DNA of 64,000 bases from Bin87 sp963668585 (GCA_963668585.1 OY764869.1:744001-808000); one strand, 5' to 3'. Positions 9,816 to 19,560 are shown, counted from the stretch's first letter. Made by a program: numbers and translations. Notes: generated by a model from the sequence alone, not told the origin.

Positions 9816-11120
9816 ATGTCTCCAATTGGCTTAACCAAACTACCTGCCACGGTGCGGTTCATGATTATTGGCGCGGTTGCCGCCATCACTGCCGTCATGC
9901 TGGCGGCCTGCGGATCTGAGCCGCCGCCCGCTCCCGCCGCGACCGCCGCCCCTGCCGCCGCTGCAGTTTCGGAAGCGCCGGCCGCCGCCGACTCCGACAC
10001 CATCAAGGTCGGCATCCTTCACTCTCTCTCCGGAACCATGGCCATCAGCGAAACCGCCGTGCATGACGCCGAACTGCTTGCCATCGAGGAAATCAACGCC
10101 TCCGGCGGCGTGATGGGCAAGCAACTGGAAGTCGTGATTGAAGACGGCGCTTCCGACTGGCCCACCTTTGCCGAAAAGGCCCGCAAACTGCTGCAGGAAG
10201 ACGAGGTGGCGGTGGTGTTCGGCGGTTGGACCAGCGCCAGCCGCAAGGCGATGCTGCCGGTGTTCGAGGCCAACGACGGCCTGCTGTTCTACCCGGTCCA
10301 ATATGAGGGACTGGAAACCTCGCCCAACATCTTCTACACCGGAGCGACCACCAACCAGCAGATAGTGCCGGCCGTGGAGTACCTGCTGGAAGAGGGCAAG
10401 ACCAAGTTCTACCTGCTGGGTTCCGACTACGTGTTCCCGCGCACCTCCAACCTCATCATCAACAAGCAGTTGGCCGCGGCGGGCATCGAAGCCGTCGGCG
10501 AGGAATACACGCCGCTGGGACACACCGAGTACAGCACGGTCATCACCAAGATCAAGGCCGCCGACCCCGACGTGGTGTTCAACACGCTGAACGGGGACTC
10601 CAACGTCGCCTTCTTCAAGCAACTCAAGGACGCCGGCATCACCGCCCAGGACCTCCCGACCGTTTCGGTGAGCGTTGCTGAGGAAGAGATCACCGGCATC
10701 GGCGCCGATAACATCTCGGGACACCTGGTAGCCTGGAACTACTTCCAGACCACCGACACGCCTGAAAACGCCAAATTCGTGGCCGCCTTCAAGTCCAAGT
10801 ACGGCGATGGCCGCGTGACCGACGACCCCATCGAGGCCGGATACTTCGGCGTGTACCTGTGGAAAGCCGCCGTGGAAAAGGCAGGCAGCACGGACGTTGC
10901 CGCCGTCAAGGAAGCCGCCAAGGGCATCGAGTTCTCGGCCCCCGGCGGAACCGTGACCATCCACAACGAGAACCAGCACGTCTCCAAGACCGTCCGCATC
11001 GGCATGGTGCGCGACGACGGCCAGATCGACGAGGTCTGGAACTCGGGCGCGCCCGTGGTTCCCGACCCGTACCTCGACTCCTACGAGTGGGCCGCCGGTC
11101 TCAGGGATTTCGCCCAGTAA
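9816..11120 (+). CDS. urtA: Urea ABC transporter, substrate-binding lipoprotein
   Basis: 434 residues from the chosen start. The periplasmic-type binding protein captures urea and delivers it to UrtBC. A signal peptide with lipobox (MLAAC, Cys at residue 32) anchors it to the outer face of the membrane. It is followed by a short Pro/Ala-rich tether and the binding fold (IKVGILHSLSGTMAISE), the hallmark of the amide/urea-binding family. The start is set by a perfect AGGAGG at 9799-9804; a longer in-frame extension to 9714 lacks such a site and would hide the signal peptide. First gene of the urt-glnA-ure cluster. Confidence 0.95.
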   Translation: MSPIGLTKLPATVRFMIIGAVAAITAVMLAACGSEPPPAPAATAAPAAAAVSEAPAAADSDTIKVGILHSLSGTMAISETAVHDAELLAIEEINASGGVMGKQLEVVIEDGASDWPTFAEKARKLLQEDEVAVVFGGWTSASRKAMLPVFEANDGLLFYPVQYEGLETSPNIFYTGATTNQQIVPAVEYLLEEGKTKFYLLGSDYVFPRTSNLIINKQLAAAGIEAVGEEYTPLGHTEYSTVITKIKAADPDVVFNTLNGDSNVAFFKQLKDAGITAQDLPTVSVSVAEEEITGIGADNISGHLVAWNYFQTTDTPENAKFVAAFKSKYGDGRVTDDPIEAGYFGVYLWKAAVEKAGSTDVAAVKEAAKGIEFSAPGGTVTIHNENQHVSKTVRIGMVRDDGQIDEVWNSGAPVVPDPYLDSYEWAAGLRDFAQ

Positions 11121-11242
11121 GCCGGACCCCTCGGGAGTTTTACCGAAAGACCGATCCGTCGCATAAATTGCGGATGGCGTCGGGCGCAACCCGCCGGGCG
11201 TCATCCGCACCGTAGCCAACACGACACCTCCATGGCCACATT

Positions 11243-12139
11243 ATGGAAGTTTGGGCGCTACAACTGTTCAATGGGCTCAGCCTGAGTTCCATCCTGCTGC
11301 TGATCGCGCTGGGGCTGGCGCTGTCCTTCGGGTTGATGAACGTCATCAACCTGGCCCACGGCGAGTTCATCATGATCGGCGCGTACACCACCTACGCGCT
11401 GCAGCAGGCCGCACAGAGCTTCACCGGCGATCCCCAGGCCGGCATAACCTACCTGATCGCCATTCCCGCCTCGTTCGTGGTGGCGGGAGTCGCAGGATAC
11501 CTGGTCGAGAACGCCCTGATCCGGTTCCTCTACCGCCGGCCGCTGGACACCCTGCTGGCAACCTGGGGCGTCGGCCTGTTCCTCCAGCAATTGGCCCGCA
11601 CGATTTTCGGCGCGCCCAACGTGCAGGTGGTGGCGCCCTCCTGGCTGGGCACGGCCATCCGGATCACGCCGGACCTGGTGCTGCCCATGAAACGCGTCTT
11701 CATCCTCGCACTGGTGTCGGCCTGCATCGTCGGACTCTACTGGTACATGTACCGTTCCAACGAGGGCCGGCGCATGCGCGGCGTGATGCAGAACCGCGAA
11801 ATGGCGTCCAGCCTGGGAGTATCCACCCGCCGCGTGGACAGCTTCACCTTCGCGCTGGGCTCTGGGCTGGCCGGCGTCGCCGGTTGCGCGCTGACCCTCA
11901 TCGGCCCGATCGGCCCGTCGCTGGGCACCTTCTACATCGTGGACTCCTTCATCGTCGTCATCCTGGGCGGTCTGGGGCAGGTGCCCGGCACCATTTTCGC
12001 CGCCCTGATCATCGGGATGCTGAACACCCTGTTTGAATTTGGCACCACGGCGGTGGTGGGCAAGGTGCTGGTGTTTGCCATCGTTATCCTGTTCCTCCAG
12101 TGGCGTCCCGCTGGCCTCATGCGGGCCAAGGGGAGGTAA
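11243..12139 (+). CDS. urtB: Urea ABC transporter permease UrtB
   Basis: 298 residues, a polytopic membrane protein of the branched-chain amino acid/urea permease family. The N-terminal stretch FGLMNVINLAHGEFIMIGAY is diagnostic of LivH/UrtB-type permeases, and GGLGQVPGT with the following hydrophobic helix matches the coupling region. With UrtC it forms the membrane channel energised by UrtD and UrtE. It lies 122 bases after urtA. No strong ribosome binding site is visible before the ATG. Confidence 0.93.
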   Translation: MEVWALQLFNGLSLSSILLLIALGLALSFGLMNVINLAHGEFIMIGAYTTYALQQAAQSFTGDPQAGITYLIAIPASFVVAGVAGYLVENALIRFLYRRPLDTLLATWGVGLFLQQLARTIFGAPNVQVVAPSWLGTAIRITPDLVLPMKRVFILALVSACIVGLYWYMYRSNEGRRMRGVMQNREMASSLGVSTRRVDSFTFALGSGLAGVAGCALTLIGPIGPSLGTFYIVDSFIVVILGGLGQVPGTIFAALIIGMLNTLFEFGTTAVVGKVLVFAIVILFLQWRPAGLMRAKGR

Positions 12140-12145
12140 CGGGCC

Positions 12146-13288
12146 ATGACGACGAGATCCTCCATCGTGGCGGCGGTGCGCACCGCATCCGCTCCCATCT
12201 GGGTCAACGACCGGATCGGGTCGCTGCTGGCTCCGGCGATCATGCTGGCGATACTGCTGCTGGCGCCGCTGGCGCTGTCCGATTTCCGCGTGGCGTTGCT
12301 GGGCAAGTTCCTGACCTTCGCCATGCTGGCGCTCTCGCTGAACCTGATCTGGGGATACGGCGGGATGCTGAGCCTGGGGCACGGCGTATTCTTCGGGCTG
12401 GGCGGCTACGCCATGGCCATGTATCTGAAGCTGGAATCCGCCGGCGGCAAACTGCCCGACTTCATGTTCTGGAGCGGCCTCACGGAACTGCCCTTCTTCT
12501 GGGCGCCGTTCAAGTATGCCTGGTTCGCCATCCCGATGACCTTCATCGTGCCGGCGGCGCTGGCCGGCGGCCTGGGATACCTGGTGTTCCGCAGCCGCAT
12601 CACCGGCGTCTATTTCGCGCTGATCACCCAGGCGCTGGCGCTCATCGTCAGCATCCTGTTCATCGGCCAGCAGGCCTACACCGGCGGAACCAACGGGATC
12701 ACCAACTACACCACCATATTCGGCCATTCGCTGAACGCACCGTCCATGCAGACCATCCTGTACTACGCCAGCGTCGGCGCGCTGACCGCTGCCTACCTGC
12801 TGTGCTGGTGGCTGATTTCATCGCGGCTGGGGAGGCTGCTGGTGGCGATGCGCGACGACGAGAACCGGGTGCGGTTCTCCGGCTACGACCCGGCGACGCT
12901 GAAAACCCTGGTGTTCGCCCTGTCCGCCGGAATCGCCGGAGTCGCCGGCGCGCTGTTCACCCCGCAGGTTGGCATCATCTCACCCACCATGATGGGAATC
13001 GTGCCGTCCATCGAGATCGCCATCTGGGTGGCCGTGGGCGGGCGCGGCGTGCTGCTGGGAGCCATCCTGGGGGCCATCCTGGTCAACGGGGCCAAGAGCG
13101 GTTTGAGCGAGTCCTTCCCGGCCATCTGGCAGTATTTCCTGGGCCTGATATTCATCGGCGCGGTGCTGCTGTTCCCCACCGGGATCATGGGGCTGTTGAG
13201 AGGCGAGGGCTGGCGTCGTCCCTGGTGGCTGTCCGCCGACCGGGCCCGAGAGGCGGTGCGCAACCTGATTCCCGGAGGGAAACGATGA
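12146..13288 (+). CDS. urtC: Urea ABC transporter permease UrtC
   Basis: 380 residues, second permease of the urea transporter. LSLNLIWGYGGMLSLGHGVF is the family signature. LSAGIAGVAGALFTPQVG and VAVGGRGVLLGA follow the LivM/UrtC pattern. It is preceded by GGGGAGG a few bases upstream and begins only 6 bases after urtB. Its TGA overlaps the ATG of urtD (ATGA), so translation is coupled. Confidence 0.93.
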   Translation: MTTRSSIVAAVRTASAPIWVNDRIGSLLAPAIMLAILLLAPLALSDFRVALLGKFLTFAMLALSLNLIWGYGGMLSLGHGVFFGLGGYAMAMYLKLESAGGKLPDFMFWSGLTELPFFWAPFKYAWFAIPMTFIVPAALAGGLGYLVFRSRITGVYFALITQALALIVSILFIGQQAYTGGTNGITNYTTIFGHSLNAPSMQTILYYASVGALTAAYLLCWWLISSRLGRLLVAMRDDENRVRFSGYDPATLKTLVFALSAGIAGVAGALFTPQVGIISPTMMGIVPSIEIAIWVAVGGRGVLLGAILGAILVNGAKSGLSESFPAIWQYFLGLIFIGAVLLFPTGIMGLLRGEGWRRPWWLSADRAREAVRNLIPGGKR

Positions 13289-14172
13289 TCGGCAACCGTC
13301 AACATCCCGTGGGCGTTTCAACGTCCGTCAACGGCACGGGACCGGAACCCGCAACGGGCGGGAACATTCTGTCCGTCGAGAAACTCACCGTGAGCTTTGA
13401 TGGCTTCACCGTCCTGAACGAGTTGGATTTCGCCATGGGCTACGGCGAGATGCGTTTCCTGATCGGCCCCAACGGCGCGGGCAAGACGACGCTCATCGAC
13501 GTCATCACCGGCAAGTCCAAACCCACCAGGGGCCGGATCATATTCGACGGCTCCACCGACCTGGGACGCCGGCAGGAACACCAGTTGGTGCGCCTGGGGG
13601 TGGGCCGCAAGTTCCAGACGCCGGCGATCTTCTCCAGCCTGTCGGTGTATCAGAACCTGGAGGTGACCCTCGGTTTCCGCAGCAGGATCACTCGACTGCT
13701 GGGCCGGGCGCGCAAGGCGGAGGGCGACCGCATCCTGGAGACGCTGGACACGGTCAGCCTGTCCCACCGCGCCCGGGACATCGCCGGCGGACTGTCCCAC
13801 GGCGAAAAGCAGTGGCTGGAAATCGGGATGCTGCTGGTACAGGAACCCAAACTGCTGCTGCTCGACGAGCCTGTGGCCGGCATGACCCGGCGCGAACGCG
13901 AACGCACCGGCGAACTGCTGCAATCCATCGGCGGCGACCGCTCCGTCCTGGTGGTGGAACACGATATGGACTTCGTGCGCCAGTTCGCCCAAACCGTCAC
14001 CGTGCTGCACCTGGGCAAGGTGCTGAGCCAGGGAACCATGGAGGACGTCCAGCAGGATCCCGAGGTGATCAGGGCCTACCTGGGCAACAACCGCACGCAG
14101 CGCCCCCGCTCCGGCCGCGCCGACGACCGCCAGGCCGTCCGCGAAGCCGCGCCGGCCGTGGTGGCCGACTGA
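13285..14172 (+). CDS. urtD: Urea ABC transporter ATP-binding protein UrtD
   Basis: 295 residues. The Walker A motif is GPNGAGKTTL. The ABC signature is GGLSHGEKQWLEIGM, the LSHGEKQ variant typical of LivG/UrtD. Walker B is LLLLDEPVAGM and the H-loop is VVEHDMDF. The N-terminal 30 residues are a polar extension before the ABC domain, and the C-terminus is Arg/Ala-rich. The start was taken at the ATG in the urtC stop, with GGAGGGA upstream. Pairs with UrtE to power urea import. Confidence 0.94.
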   Translation: MIGNRQHPVGVSTSVNGTGPEPATGGNILSVEKLTVSFDGFTVLNELDFAMGYGEMRFLIGPNGAGKTTLIDVITGKSKPTRGRIIFDGSTDLGRRQEHQLVRLGVGRKFQTPAIFSSLSVYQNLEVTLGFRSRITRLLGRARKAEGDRILETLDTVSLSHRARDIAGGLSHGEKQWLEIGMLLVQEPKLLLLDEPVAGMTRRERERTGELLQSIGGDRSVLVVEHDMDFVRQFAQTVTVLHLGKVLSQGTMEDVQQDPEVIRAYLGNNRTQRPRSGRADDRQAVREAAPAVVAD

Positions 14173-14183
14173 ACGGCGCCGCC

Positions 14184-14906
14184 ATGATGCGCTATACCGA
14201 ACCGCTGCTGTCGATCAAGGGCCTGTCCGTCGGGTACGGGCAGAGCCTGGTGCTGTCCGATGTCGGGCTGGACGTGGTGGAAGGCCAGGTGGTCTGCCTC
14301 ATGGGTCGCAACGGTGTCGGCAAGACCACGCTGCTCAAGGCAATCATGGGCCTGCTCAACCCGCGGGCGGGCCAGATCCGGTTCGCCCAATCCGACCTGA
14401 CCCGTTGGCCGCCGCACCGTCGGGCCAAAGCCGGCTTCGGCTACGTCCCGCAGGGCCGGCACATCTTTCCCTACCTCACCATCAACGAAAACCTGCTGAT
14501 GGGCCTCGAATCCTTCCCGGGGAAGAACGGGCGGGCCGAGGCGATGGACGGGATGTACGAGACGTTCCCGGCCCTGAAGGTCAACCCGAAGAAGGTGGCC
14601 GGCACGCTGAGCGGCGGCCAGCAGCAGCAACTGGCCCTGGCGCGGGCGTTGATCCGCCGTCCGTCCCTGCTGTTGCTGGACGAGCCCACCGAGGGCATCC
14701 AGCCGTCCATCGTCCAGGAGATTGAAGAACTCCTGCACCGTCTGCGGGAGCGGCAGGAAACCACCATTCTGCTGGTGGAACAGTTCCTGGACTTTGCCCT
14801 GGGCATCGCCGACTACTGCTACGTCATGGAGAAGGGAGCCATCGTCCTGGAGGGCGCCGCCAGCGATCTGGACCAAAACCTGATTCGCGAATACGTCGCC
14901 GTATAA
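14184..14906 (+). CDS. urtE: Urea ABC transporter ATP-binding protein UrtE
   Basis: 240 residues. Walker A is GRNGVGKTTLLK, the signature is LSGGQQQQLALARAL and Walker B is LLLLDEPTEGIQPS, the pattern of LivF/UrtE proteins. Two adjacent ATG codons (14184 and 14187) are possible starts. The gene lies 11 bases after urtD. Together with UrtD it forms the nucleotide-binding dimer. Confidence 0.94.
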   Translation: MMRYTEPLLSIKGLSVGYGQSLVLSDVGLDVVEGQVVCLMGRNGVGKTTLLKAIMGLLNPRAGQIRFAQSDLTRWPPHRRAKAGFGYVPQGRHIFPYLTINENLLMGLESFPGKNGRAEAMDGMYETFPALKVNPKKVAGTLSGGQQQQLALARALIRRPSLLLLDEPTEGIQPSIVQEIEELLHRLRERQETTILLVEQFLDFALGIADYCYVMEKGAIVLEGAASDLDQNLIREYVAV

Positions 14907-14941
14907 CACCGGACGCGAAATACAAAACGTGAGGAATCGCA

Positions 14942-16279
14942 ATGTCAACTGAAACAACCTCCGCGCGCGAGTCCGTACTGAGGACCGCACGAGAAAACGA
15001 CGTCAAGTTCGTTCGCCTGTGGTTCACCGACATTCTGGGCAAGCTCAAGGGATTCGCGGTGACCGTGGACGATCTGGAAGATGCGCTGGAGCGCGGCGTG
15101 GGGTTCGACGGCTCCGCCATCGACGGTTTCGCGCGGCACCACGAGAGCGATATGCGCGCGTATCCCGATCCCAACACCTTTGCGGTGCTGCCGTGGCGTC
15201 CGCGCCAGAACGCCGTGGCCAGGATGTTCTGCGACATTCGCCATCCCAGGGGCCAGACCTTTCCCGGGGACCCTCGCCTCGTCCTCAAGCGCAACCTGGA
15301 CAAGGCTGCCGAGTTGGGTTTCACCTACAACGTGGGCGCTGAACTGGAATTCTTCTACCTGAAGAACTCCGCACTGCCGGAGTTGCTCGATTACGACGGC
15401 TATTTTGACCAGCTTTCCAGCTACCCCGCGTCCGACCTGCGCCGCGACACGGTGCTCAACCTGGGCGAGATGGGCATCGCCGTCAAATACTCCCACCACG
15501 AGGGCGCGCCCAGTCAGCACGAAATCGACCTGGAATACACCGATGCCCTGTCCATGGCCGACAACCTGATGACCGCCAAGCTTGTCATCAAGGAACTCGC
15601 CCAGTTGCAGAACGTGTACGCCACCTTCATGCCCAAACCCATGTCGGGCGTCAACGGTTCCGGTCTGCACCTGCACCAGTCGCTCTTCACGGGCAACGAA
15701 AACAAATTCTACGGGCCGGACGACGATCAATACCTGTCGCTGCTGGGCAAGCAGTTCATCGCCGGTTTGATCGCCCACGCTCCGGAGATAACCCTGGTCA
15801 CCAACCAGTGGGTCAACTCCTACAAGCGACTCATCCCCGGCTTCGAGGCTCCGGTGTACGTCTCGTGGACCCACGTCAACCGCTCCGACCTGATCCGCGT
15901 TCCCAGCTACGAGCGGGGCGAGGAATCCTCGGTGCGCATCGAGTATCGCTCGCCCGACCCGTCGTGCAACCCGTATCTCACGTTCAGCGTGATGCTGGCC
16001 GCCGGCCTCAAGGGCATCGCCGAGCAGTACCAGATACCGTCGCCCGTGGTTGGAAACGTGCAGGAAATGTCCCCGCAGCGCCGTCAATCGCTGGGCATCC
16101 GCACGCTGCCGTCCAGCCTCGGCGAGGCCATAACCCTGGCCGAAACCAGCGAACTGCTTTACGAGACCCTGGGCGACCATGTGTACAACAGCCTGATTGA
16201 GAACAAGAAACTCGAATGGGACGACTACCGCTCACAGGTCACCGACTACGAAGTCTCTCGTTACCTTTCCACGCTGTAA
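14942..16279 (+). CDS. glnA: Glutamine synthetase, type I
   Basis: 445 residues. Makes glutamine from glutamate, ammonia and ATP. Motifs in order: VGFDGSAIDGF near 53-63 (N-terminal loop), GAELEFF near 133 (metal ligands), KPMSGVNGSGLHLHQS near 232-247 (ATP site), VNSYKRLIPGFEAPVYVSW (substrate site) and RIEYRSPDPSCNPYL. The length and the absence of the NLY-type adenylylation motif favour the GSI-alpha form, which is feedback- rather than adenylyl-regulated. Its position between urtE (35 bases upstream) and ureA is unusual and functionally apt, because ammonia released by urease can be fixed directly. A 21-base tandem duplication covers its last codons. Confidence 0.95.
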   Translation: MSTETTSARESVLRTARENDVKFVRLWFTDILGKLKGFAVTVDDLEDALERGVGFDGSAIDGFARHHESDMRAYPDPNTFAVLPWRPRQNAVARMFCDIRHPRGQTFPGDPRLVLKRNLDKAAELGFTYNVGAELEFFYLKNSALPELLDYDGYFDQLSSYPASDLRRDTVLNLGEMGIAVKYSHHEGAPSQHEIDLEYTDALSMADNLMTAKLVIKELAQLQNVYATFMPKPMSGVNGSGLHLHQSLFTGNENKFYGPDDDQYLSLLGKQFIAGLIAHAPEITLVTNQWVNSYKRLIPGFEAPVYVSWTHVNRSDLIRVPSYERGEESSVRIEYRSPDPSCNPYLTFSVMLAAGLKGIAEQYQIPSPVVGNVQEMSPQRRQSLGIRTLPSSLGEAITLAETSELLYETLGDHVYNSLIENKKLEWDDYRSQVTDYEVSRYLSTL

Positions 16280-16305
16280 TCTGCCCTTTCCACGCTGTGA
16301 CCTGC
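16264..16305 (+). repeat. 21-bp tandem duplication over the glnA stop codon
   Basis: CCTTTCCACGCTGTAATCTGC at 16264-16284 is followed directly by CCTTTCCACGCTGTGACCTGC at 16285-16305, with two differences. The first copy encodes the last residues of glutamine synthetase and its TAA. The second copy repeats them outside the gene with a TGA. Confidence 0.85.
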
Positions 16306-16318
16306 GAGGCAACGCCCT

Positions 16319-16621
16319 ATGATGCTGACTCCCCGTGAATCGGAGAAGTTGTTGATTTACGTCGCCGCCGACCTGGCGCGGAAGCGTCGCGGCCGGGGGC
16401 TGAAGCTCAACGTCCCCGAATCGGTGGCGTTGATCACCGAGTCGATCCTTGAGGGCGCGCGCGACGGCAAAACGGTTGCCGAGGTGATGGAACTGGGCCG
16501 CCAGGTTCTCACCCGCGACGACGTCATGGAAGGCGTGCCGGAACTGGTGGACCTGGTGCAGGTGGAAGCCACCTTCCCCGACGGCACCAAATTGGTGTCC
16601 GTTCACGACCCCATCGTCTGA
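16319..16621 (+). CDS. ureA: Urease subunit gamma
   Basis: 100 residues, the usual size for a separate bacterial gamma subunit. LTPRESEKLLIYVAADLA opens the protein as in all UreA, and LVDLVQVEATFPDGTKLV is the conserved C-terminus. Two ATG codons stand side by side; the first gives the normal M-x-LTPRE spacing. Part of the (UreABC)3 enzyme that hydrolyses urea to ammonia and carbamate in the cytoplasm. It lies 39 bases after glnA and 25 bases before ureB. Confidence 0.95.
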   Translation: MMLTPRESEKLLIYVAADLARKRRGRGLKLNVPESVALITESILEGARDGKTVAEVMELGRQVLTRDDVMEGVPELVDLVQVEATFPDGTKLVSVHDPIV

Positions 16622-16646
16622 CCGAACGGTCCGCGGAGGGCATTTG

Positions 16647-17054
16647 ATGAGTCATTCCAGCGAGTTCTACATCGTCGGCGACGATCCCATCGAGATCAAC
16701 GCCGGCCGGCCTACGGCCACCATCCCGGTCTGGAACACGGGCGACCGCGCCATACAGGTCGGTTCCCACTTCCACTTTTTCGAGGTCAACCGGGCGTTGC
16801 GGTTCGACCGTGAGGCGGCCTTCGGGATGCGCCTGGACGTGCCGGCGGGAACCGCCGTGCGCTTCGAGCCGGGAGACCGCAAGGACGTGCCGCTGGTTGC
16901 CATCGGCGGCGCGCGCCGCGCCACTGGCCTCAACGGCCTGGCCACCGGCAGCCTGGATTCTCCCGTTGTGCGTGGCCGCGCCCTGGATCTGATGTCCCGA
17001 CGCGGTTTCGCCAATCAGCCGGCGGCCACACCCGACGCAACCAGCGAGGCATAG
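16647..17054 (+). CDS. ureB: Urease subunit beta
   Basis: 135 residues. The core DRAIQVGSHFHFFEVN and FEPGDRKDVPLVAIGG segments are characteristic of UreB. The start was set at the ATG (MSHSSEF) with GCGGAGGG seven bases upstream rather than at the preceding in-frame TTG. The next gene begins a single base after its stop, consistent with coupled translation of the structural subunits. Confidence 0.95.
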   Translation: MSHSSEFYIVGDDPIEINAGRPTATIPVWNTGDRAIQVGSHFHFFEVNRALRFDREAAFGMRLDVPAGTAVRFEPGDRKDVPLVAIGGARRATGLNGLATGSLDSPVVRGRALDLMSRRGFANQPAATPDATSEA

Positions 17055-17055
17055 C

Positions 17056-18774
17056 ATGGCCCGAATCAGCCGACGGCAGTACGCCGACCTCTACGGCCCC
17101 ACCGTGGGAGACCGTTTCCGCCTGGCCGACACCTCCCTGGTCTGCCGGATCGAGCGTGACCTGGGCACATACGGCGACGAATTGGTGTTCGGCGGCGGCA
17201 AGTCCGCCCGCGACGGAATGGGGCAGGCCTCGGACGTTACCAACCGCAACGGCGCCCTGGATCTGGTGATCACCAACGCCATCGTCATGGACCCGACGCT
17301 GGGCATCATCAAGGCCGACATCGGCGTGCGCGACGGGCTGATCGCGGCGGTGGGCAAATCGGGCAACCCGGGCGTCATGGACGGCGTCCATCCCGATATG
17401 GTGGTGGGCCCCGGCACCGAGATCATCGCCGGCGAGCACCTGATCGCCACCCCCGGCGGCATCGATTCCCACATCCACATGATCTCACCGCAGCAGGTGC
17501 AGCACGCCCTCTCCAACGGCATCACCACCATGATCGGCGGCGGAACCGGGCCGGCCGACGGCACCAACGCCACCACCTGCACCCCCGGCCCCTGGAACAT
17601 CGCCCGGATGCTGGAGGCCGCTGAACCGCTCCCCGTCAACTGGGGGCTGCTGGGCAAGGGCAACGCCAGCGACGCCGCGCCCCTGGAGGAACAGATACTC
17701 GCCGGCGCCAGCGGACTCAAACTGCACGAGGACTGGGGCACCACGCCGGCCGCCATCGACCGCTGCCTCACCGTCGCCGACCGCTTCGACGTGCCCGTTG
17801 CCATACACACCGATACCCTCAATGAGGCCGGATTCGTCGAGGACACCGTGGCCGCCATCGGCGGGCGAGCCATTCACACCTACCACACCGAGGGCGCCGG
17901 CGGCGGACACGCCCCGGACATCATCCGCATCGCGTCCGAACTCAACGTCCTGCCGTCCTCCACCAACCCGACCCGTCCGTACACGGTGAACACCCTGGCC
18001 GAGCACATGGATATGCTCATGGTGTGCCACCACCTCAGCCCAAGAGTGCCCGAGGACGTGGCCTTCGCCGAGAGCCGCATCCGTCCTGAAACCATGGCCG
18101 CCGAGGACGTGCTGCACGACCTGGGCGTGATCAGCATGTACGCGTCGGATTCGCAGGCCATGGGCCGCGTGGGCGAGAACTTCACCCGCCTGTTCCAGAC
18201 CGCCGACAAGATGCGCCAATTCAAGGGCAAACTGCCCGAGGACTCGCCGGACGACGACAACTTCCGCGTCCTGCGCTACCTGGCCAAGCTCACCATCAAC
18301 CCGGCCGTAACCCACGGCATATCGCACCTCGTAGGATCGCTGGAGCCGGGCAAACTGGCCGACATCGTCCTCTGGCCGGTGGGCAGTTTCGGAGCCAAGC
18401 CCAAGCTCATCATCAAGGGCGGCATGATCTCCTGGGCCGTCATGGGCGACCCCAACGGTTCGATCCCCACCGCCGAGCCCAGTTCCTACCGCCCCATGTT
18501 CGGCAGCCTCGGCGGCGCGGTCGCCAAAACCTCGCTGACCTTCGTGTCTGGCGCGGCATACGAAACCGGCGTCCACCGGGACCTGGGGTTGACGCGACGG
18601 GTCGAGCCCGTGCGCGGGTGCCGCAACATCACCAAGCGGCAGATGCTGCGCAACGACGCCATGCCCTGCATTGAGGTTGACCCCGATACCTACACGGTGC
18701 GGGTGGATGGAGAAATCGCCACCGTTCCGCCGGCGGAACGCCTCAGCCTCGCCCAGCTTCACTTCCTGGTCTGA
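17056..18774 (+). CDS. ureC: Urease subunit alpha (catalytic)
   Basis: 572 residues, close to the usual 567-572. Carries the bi-nickel active site. HIH at residues 139 and 141 (GGIDSHIHM), the carbamylated lysine in GLKLHEDWG (K222), and the flap Cys-His pair in MVCHHLS (C324, H325) are all intact, as is EDVAFAESRIRPET. The enzyme should be active if nickel is loaded by UreF, UreG and UreD encoded downstream. Confidence 0.97.
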   Translation: MARISRRQYADLYGPTVGDRFRLADTSLVCRIERDLGTYGDELVFGGGKSARDGMGQASDVTNRNGALDLVITNAIVMDPTLGIIKADIGVRDGLIAAVGKSGNPGVMDGVHPDMVVGPGTEIIAGEHLIATPGGIDSHIHMISPQQVQHALSNGITTMIGGGTGPADGTNATTCTPGPWNIARMLEAAEPLPVNWGLLGKGNASDAAPLEEQILAGASGLKLHEDWGTTPAAIDRCLTVADRFDVPVAIHTDTLNEAGFVEDTVAAIGGRAIHTYHTEGAGGGHAPDIIRIASELNVLPSSTNPTRPYTVNTLAEHMDMLMVCHHLSPRVPEDVAFAESRIRPETMAAEDVLHDLGVISMYASDSQAMGRVGENFTRLFQTADKMRQFKGKLPEDSPDDDNFRVLRYLAKLTINPAVTHGISHLVGSLEPGKLADIVLWPVGSFGAKPKLIIKGGMISWAVMGDPNGSIPTAEPSSYRPMFGSLGGAVAKTSLTFVSGAAYETGVHRDLGLTRRVEPVRGCRNITKRQMLRNDAMPCIEVDPDTYTVRVDGEIATVPPAERLSLAQLHFLV

Positions 18775-18790
18775 TTCGCGGTCGCCGACC

Positions 18791-19501
18791 ATGACCGAAG
18801 CATCGGGCCCCAGTTTCCTGACCGCCCTTCAGTTGGCGGATTCGTTCTTCCCCACGGGCATGTACGCCCACTCTCACGGGCTGGAGGGAATGGCCGCCCG
18901 TGGGTGGGTCAGCAACCCGCGCGAGGTGGGTGACTTTCTGCACAACCTGCTGGCGTGGTCAGTGATGCCCGCCGATGGCGTGGCGCTGCTCAACGCCCAC
19001 GCCGCCGCCCGGGACGCGCGCCTGTCCGAACTCGTTGACATCGACCGCCACCTGCACGCCATGAAACTGCCCGTGGAATCCAGGCTGGCATCCTGCCACG
19101 CCGGCCGCCGTCTGCTGGACGAGTCCGACGCGCTGCTGTCGGGCCCGGACGGATCAACCGTCCGCTCGGATTTCCGGTCGCTGGTGGCGCGCCGGGAAAC
19201 GCCCGGCACCGGCGCCGTGGCCATGGGCGTGGTGGCCCACGCCGGGGGCATCGCCGCCGATACCGCGCTGCTCATGTTCTGCCACAGCTTTGCCGTGGGC
19301 GTGCTGGGCGCGGCGCAGCGGTTGCTTCCGCTCAGCCACTCCGATGCGCAGTTGATCCTCCGGTCACTGCACGCGCCGATGGCGAGCCTCGCTGCTGAAC
19401 TGCAATCCCGCCACTGGCGTGAGATGACATCCTTCACGCCGCAGGCCGACATCGCCGTGATGCTGCACGAAAACGACGACGTGCGGATGTTCGCCAGTTG
19501 A
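18791..19501 (+). CDS. ureF: Urease accessory protein UreF
   Basis: 236 residues. LQLADSFFPTGMYAHSHGLE is the family's opening motif (usually SFPTGGFAHSxGLE), and the C-terminal half includes SSDAQ-like LSHSDAQLILRSLH. UreF sits between the apo-urease/UreD complex and UreG and controls GTP hydrolysis during nickel insertion. It starts 16 bases after ureC; the longer open frame upstream overlaps ureC and is not used. Confidence 0.92.
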   Translation: MTEASGPSFLTALQLADSFFPTGMYAHSHGLEGMAARGWVSNPREVGDFLHNLLAWSVMPADGVALLNAHAAARDARLSELVDIDRHLHAMKLPVESRLASCHAGRRLLDESDALLSGPDGSTVRSDFRSLVARRETPGTGAVAMGVVAHAGGIAADTALLMFCHSFAVGVLGAAQRLLPLSHSDAQLILRSLHAPMASLAAELQSRHWREMTSFTPQADIAVMLHENDDVRMFAS

Positions 19502-19560
19502 CCCGGCCAGGGTCGGCGACAGCCCACGCAACAGGCGCAGATGCGCCGGAGGAGATCCCG

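Noticed and set aside
12100..13284. Upstream extension of the urtD frame
   Set aside because: It overlaps urtC completely; the ABC domain begins after ATG 13285, which has a good ribosome binding site.
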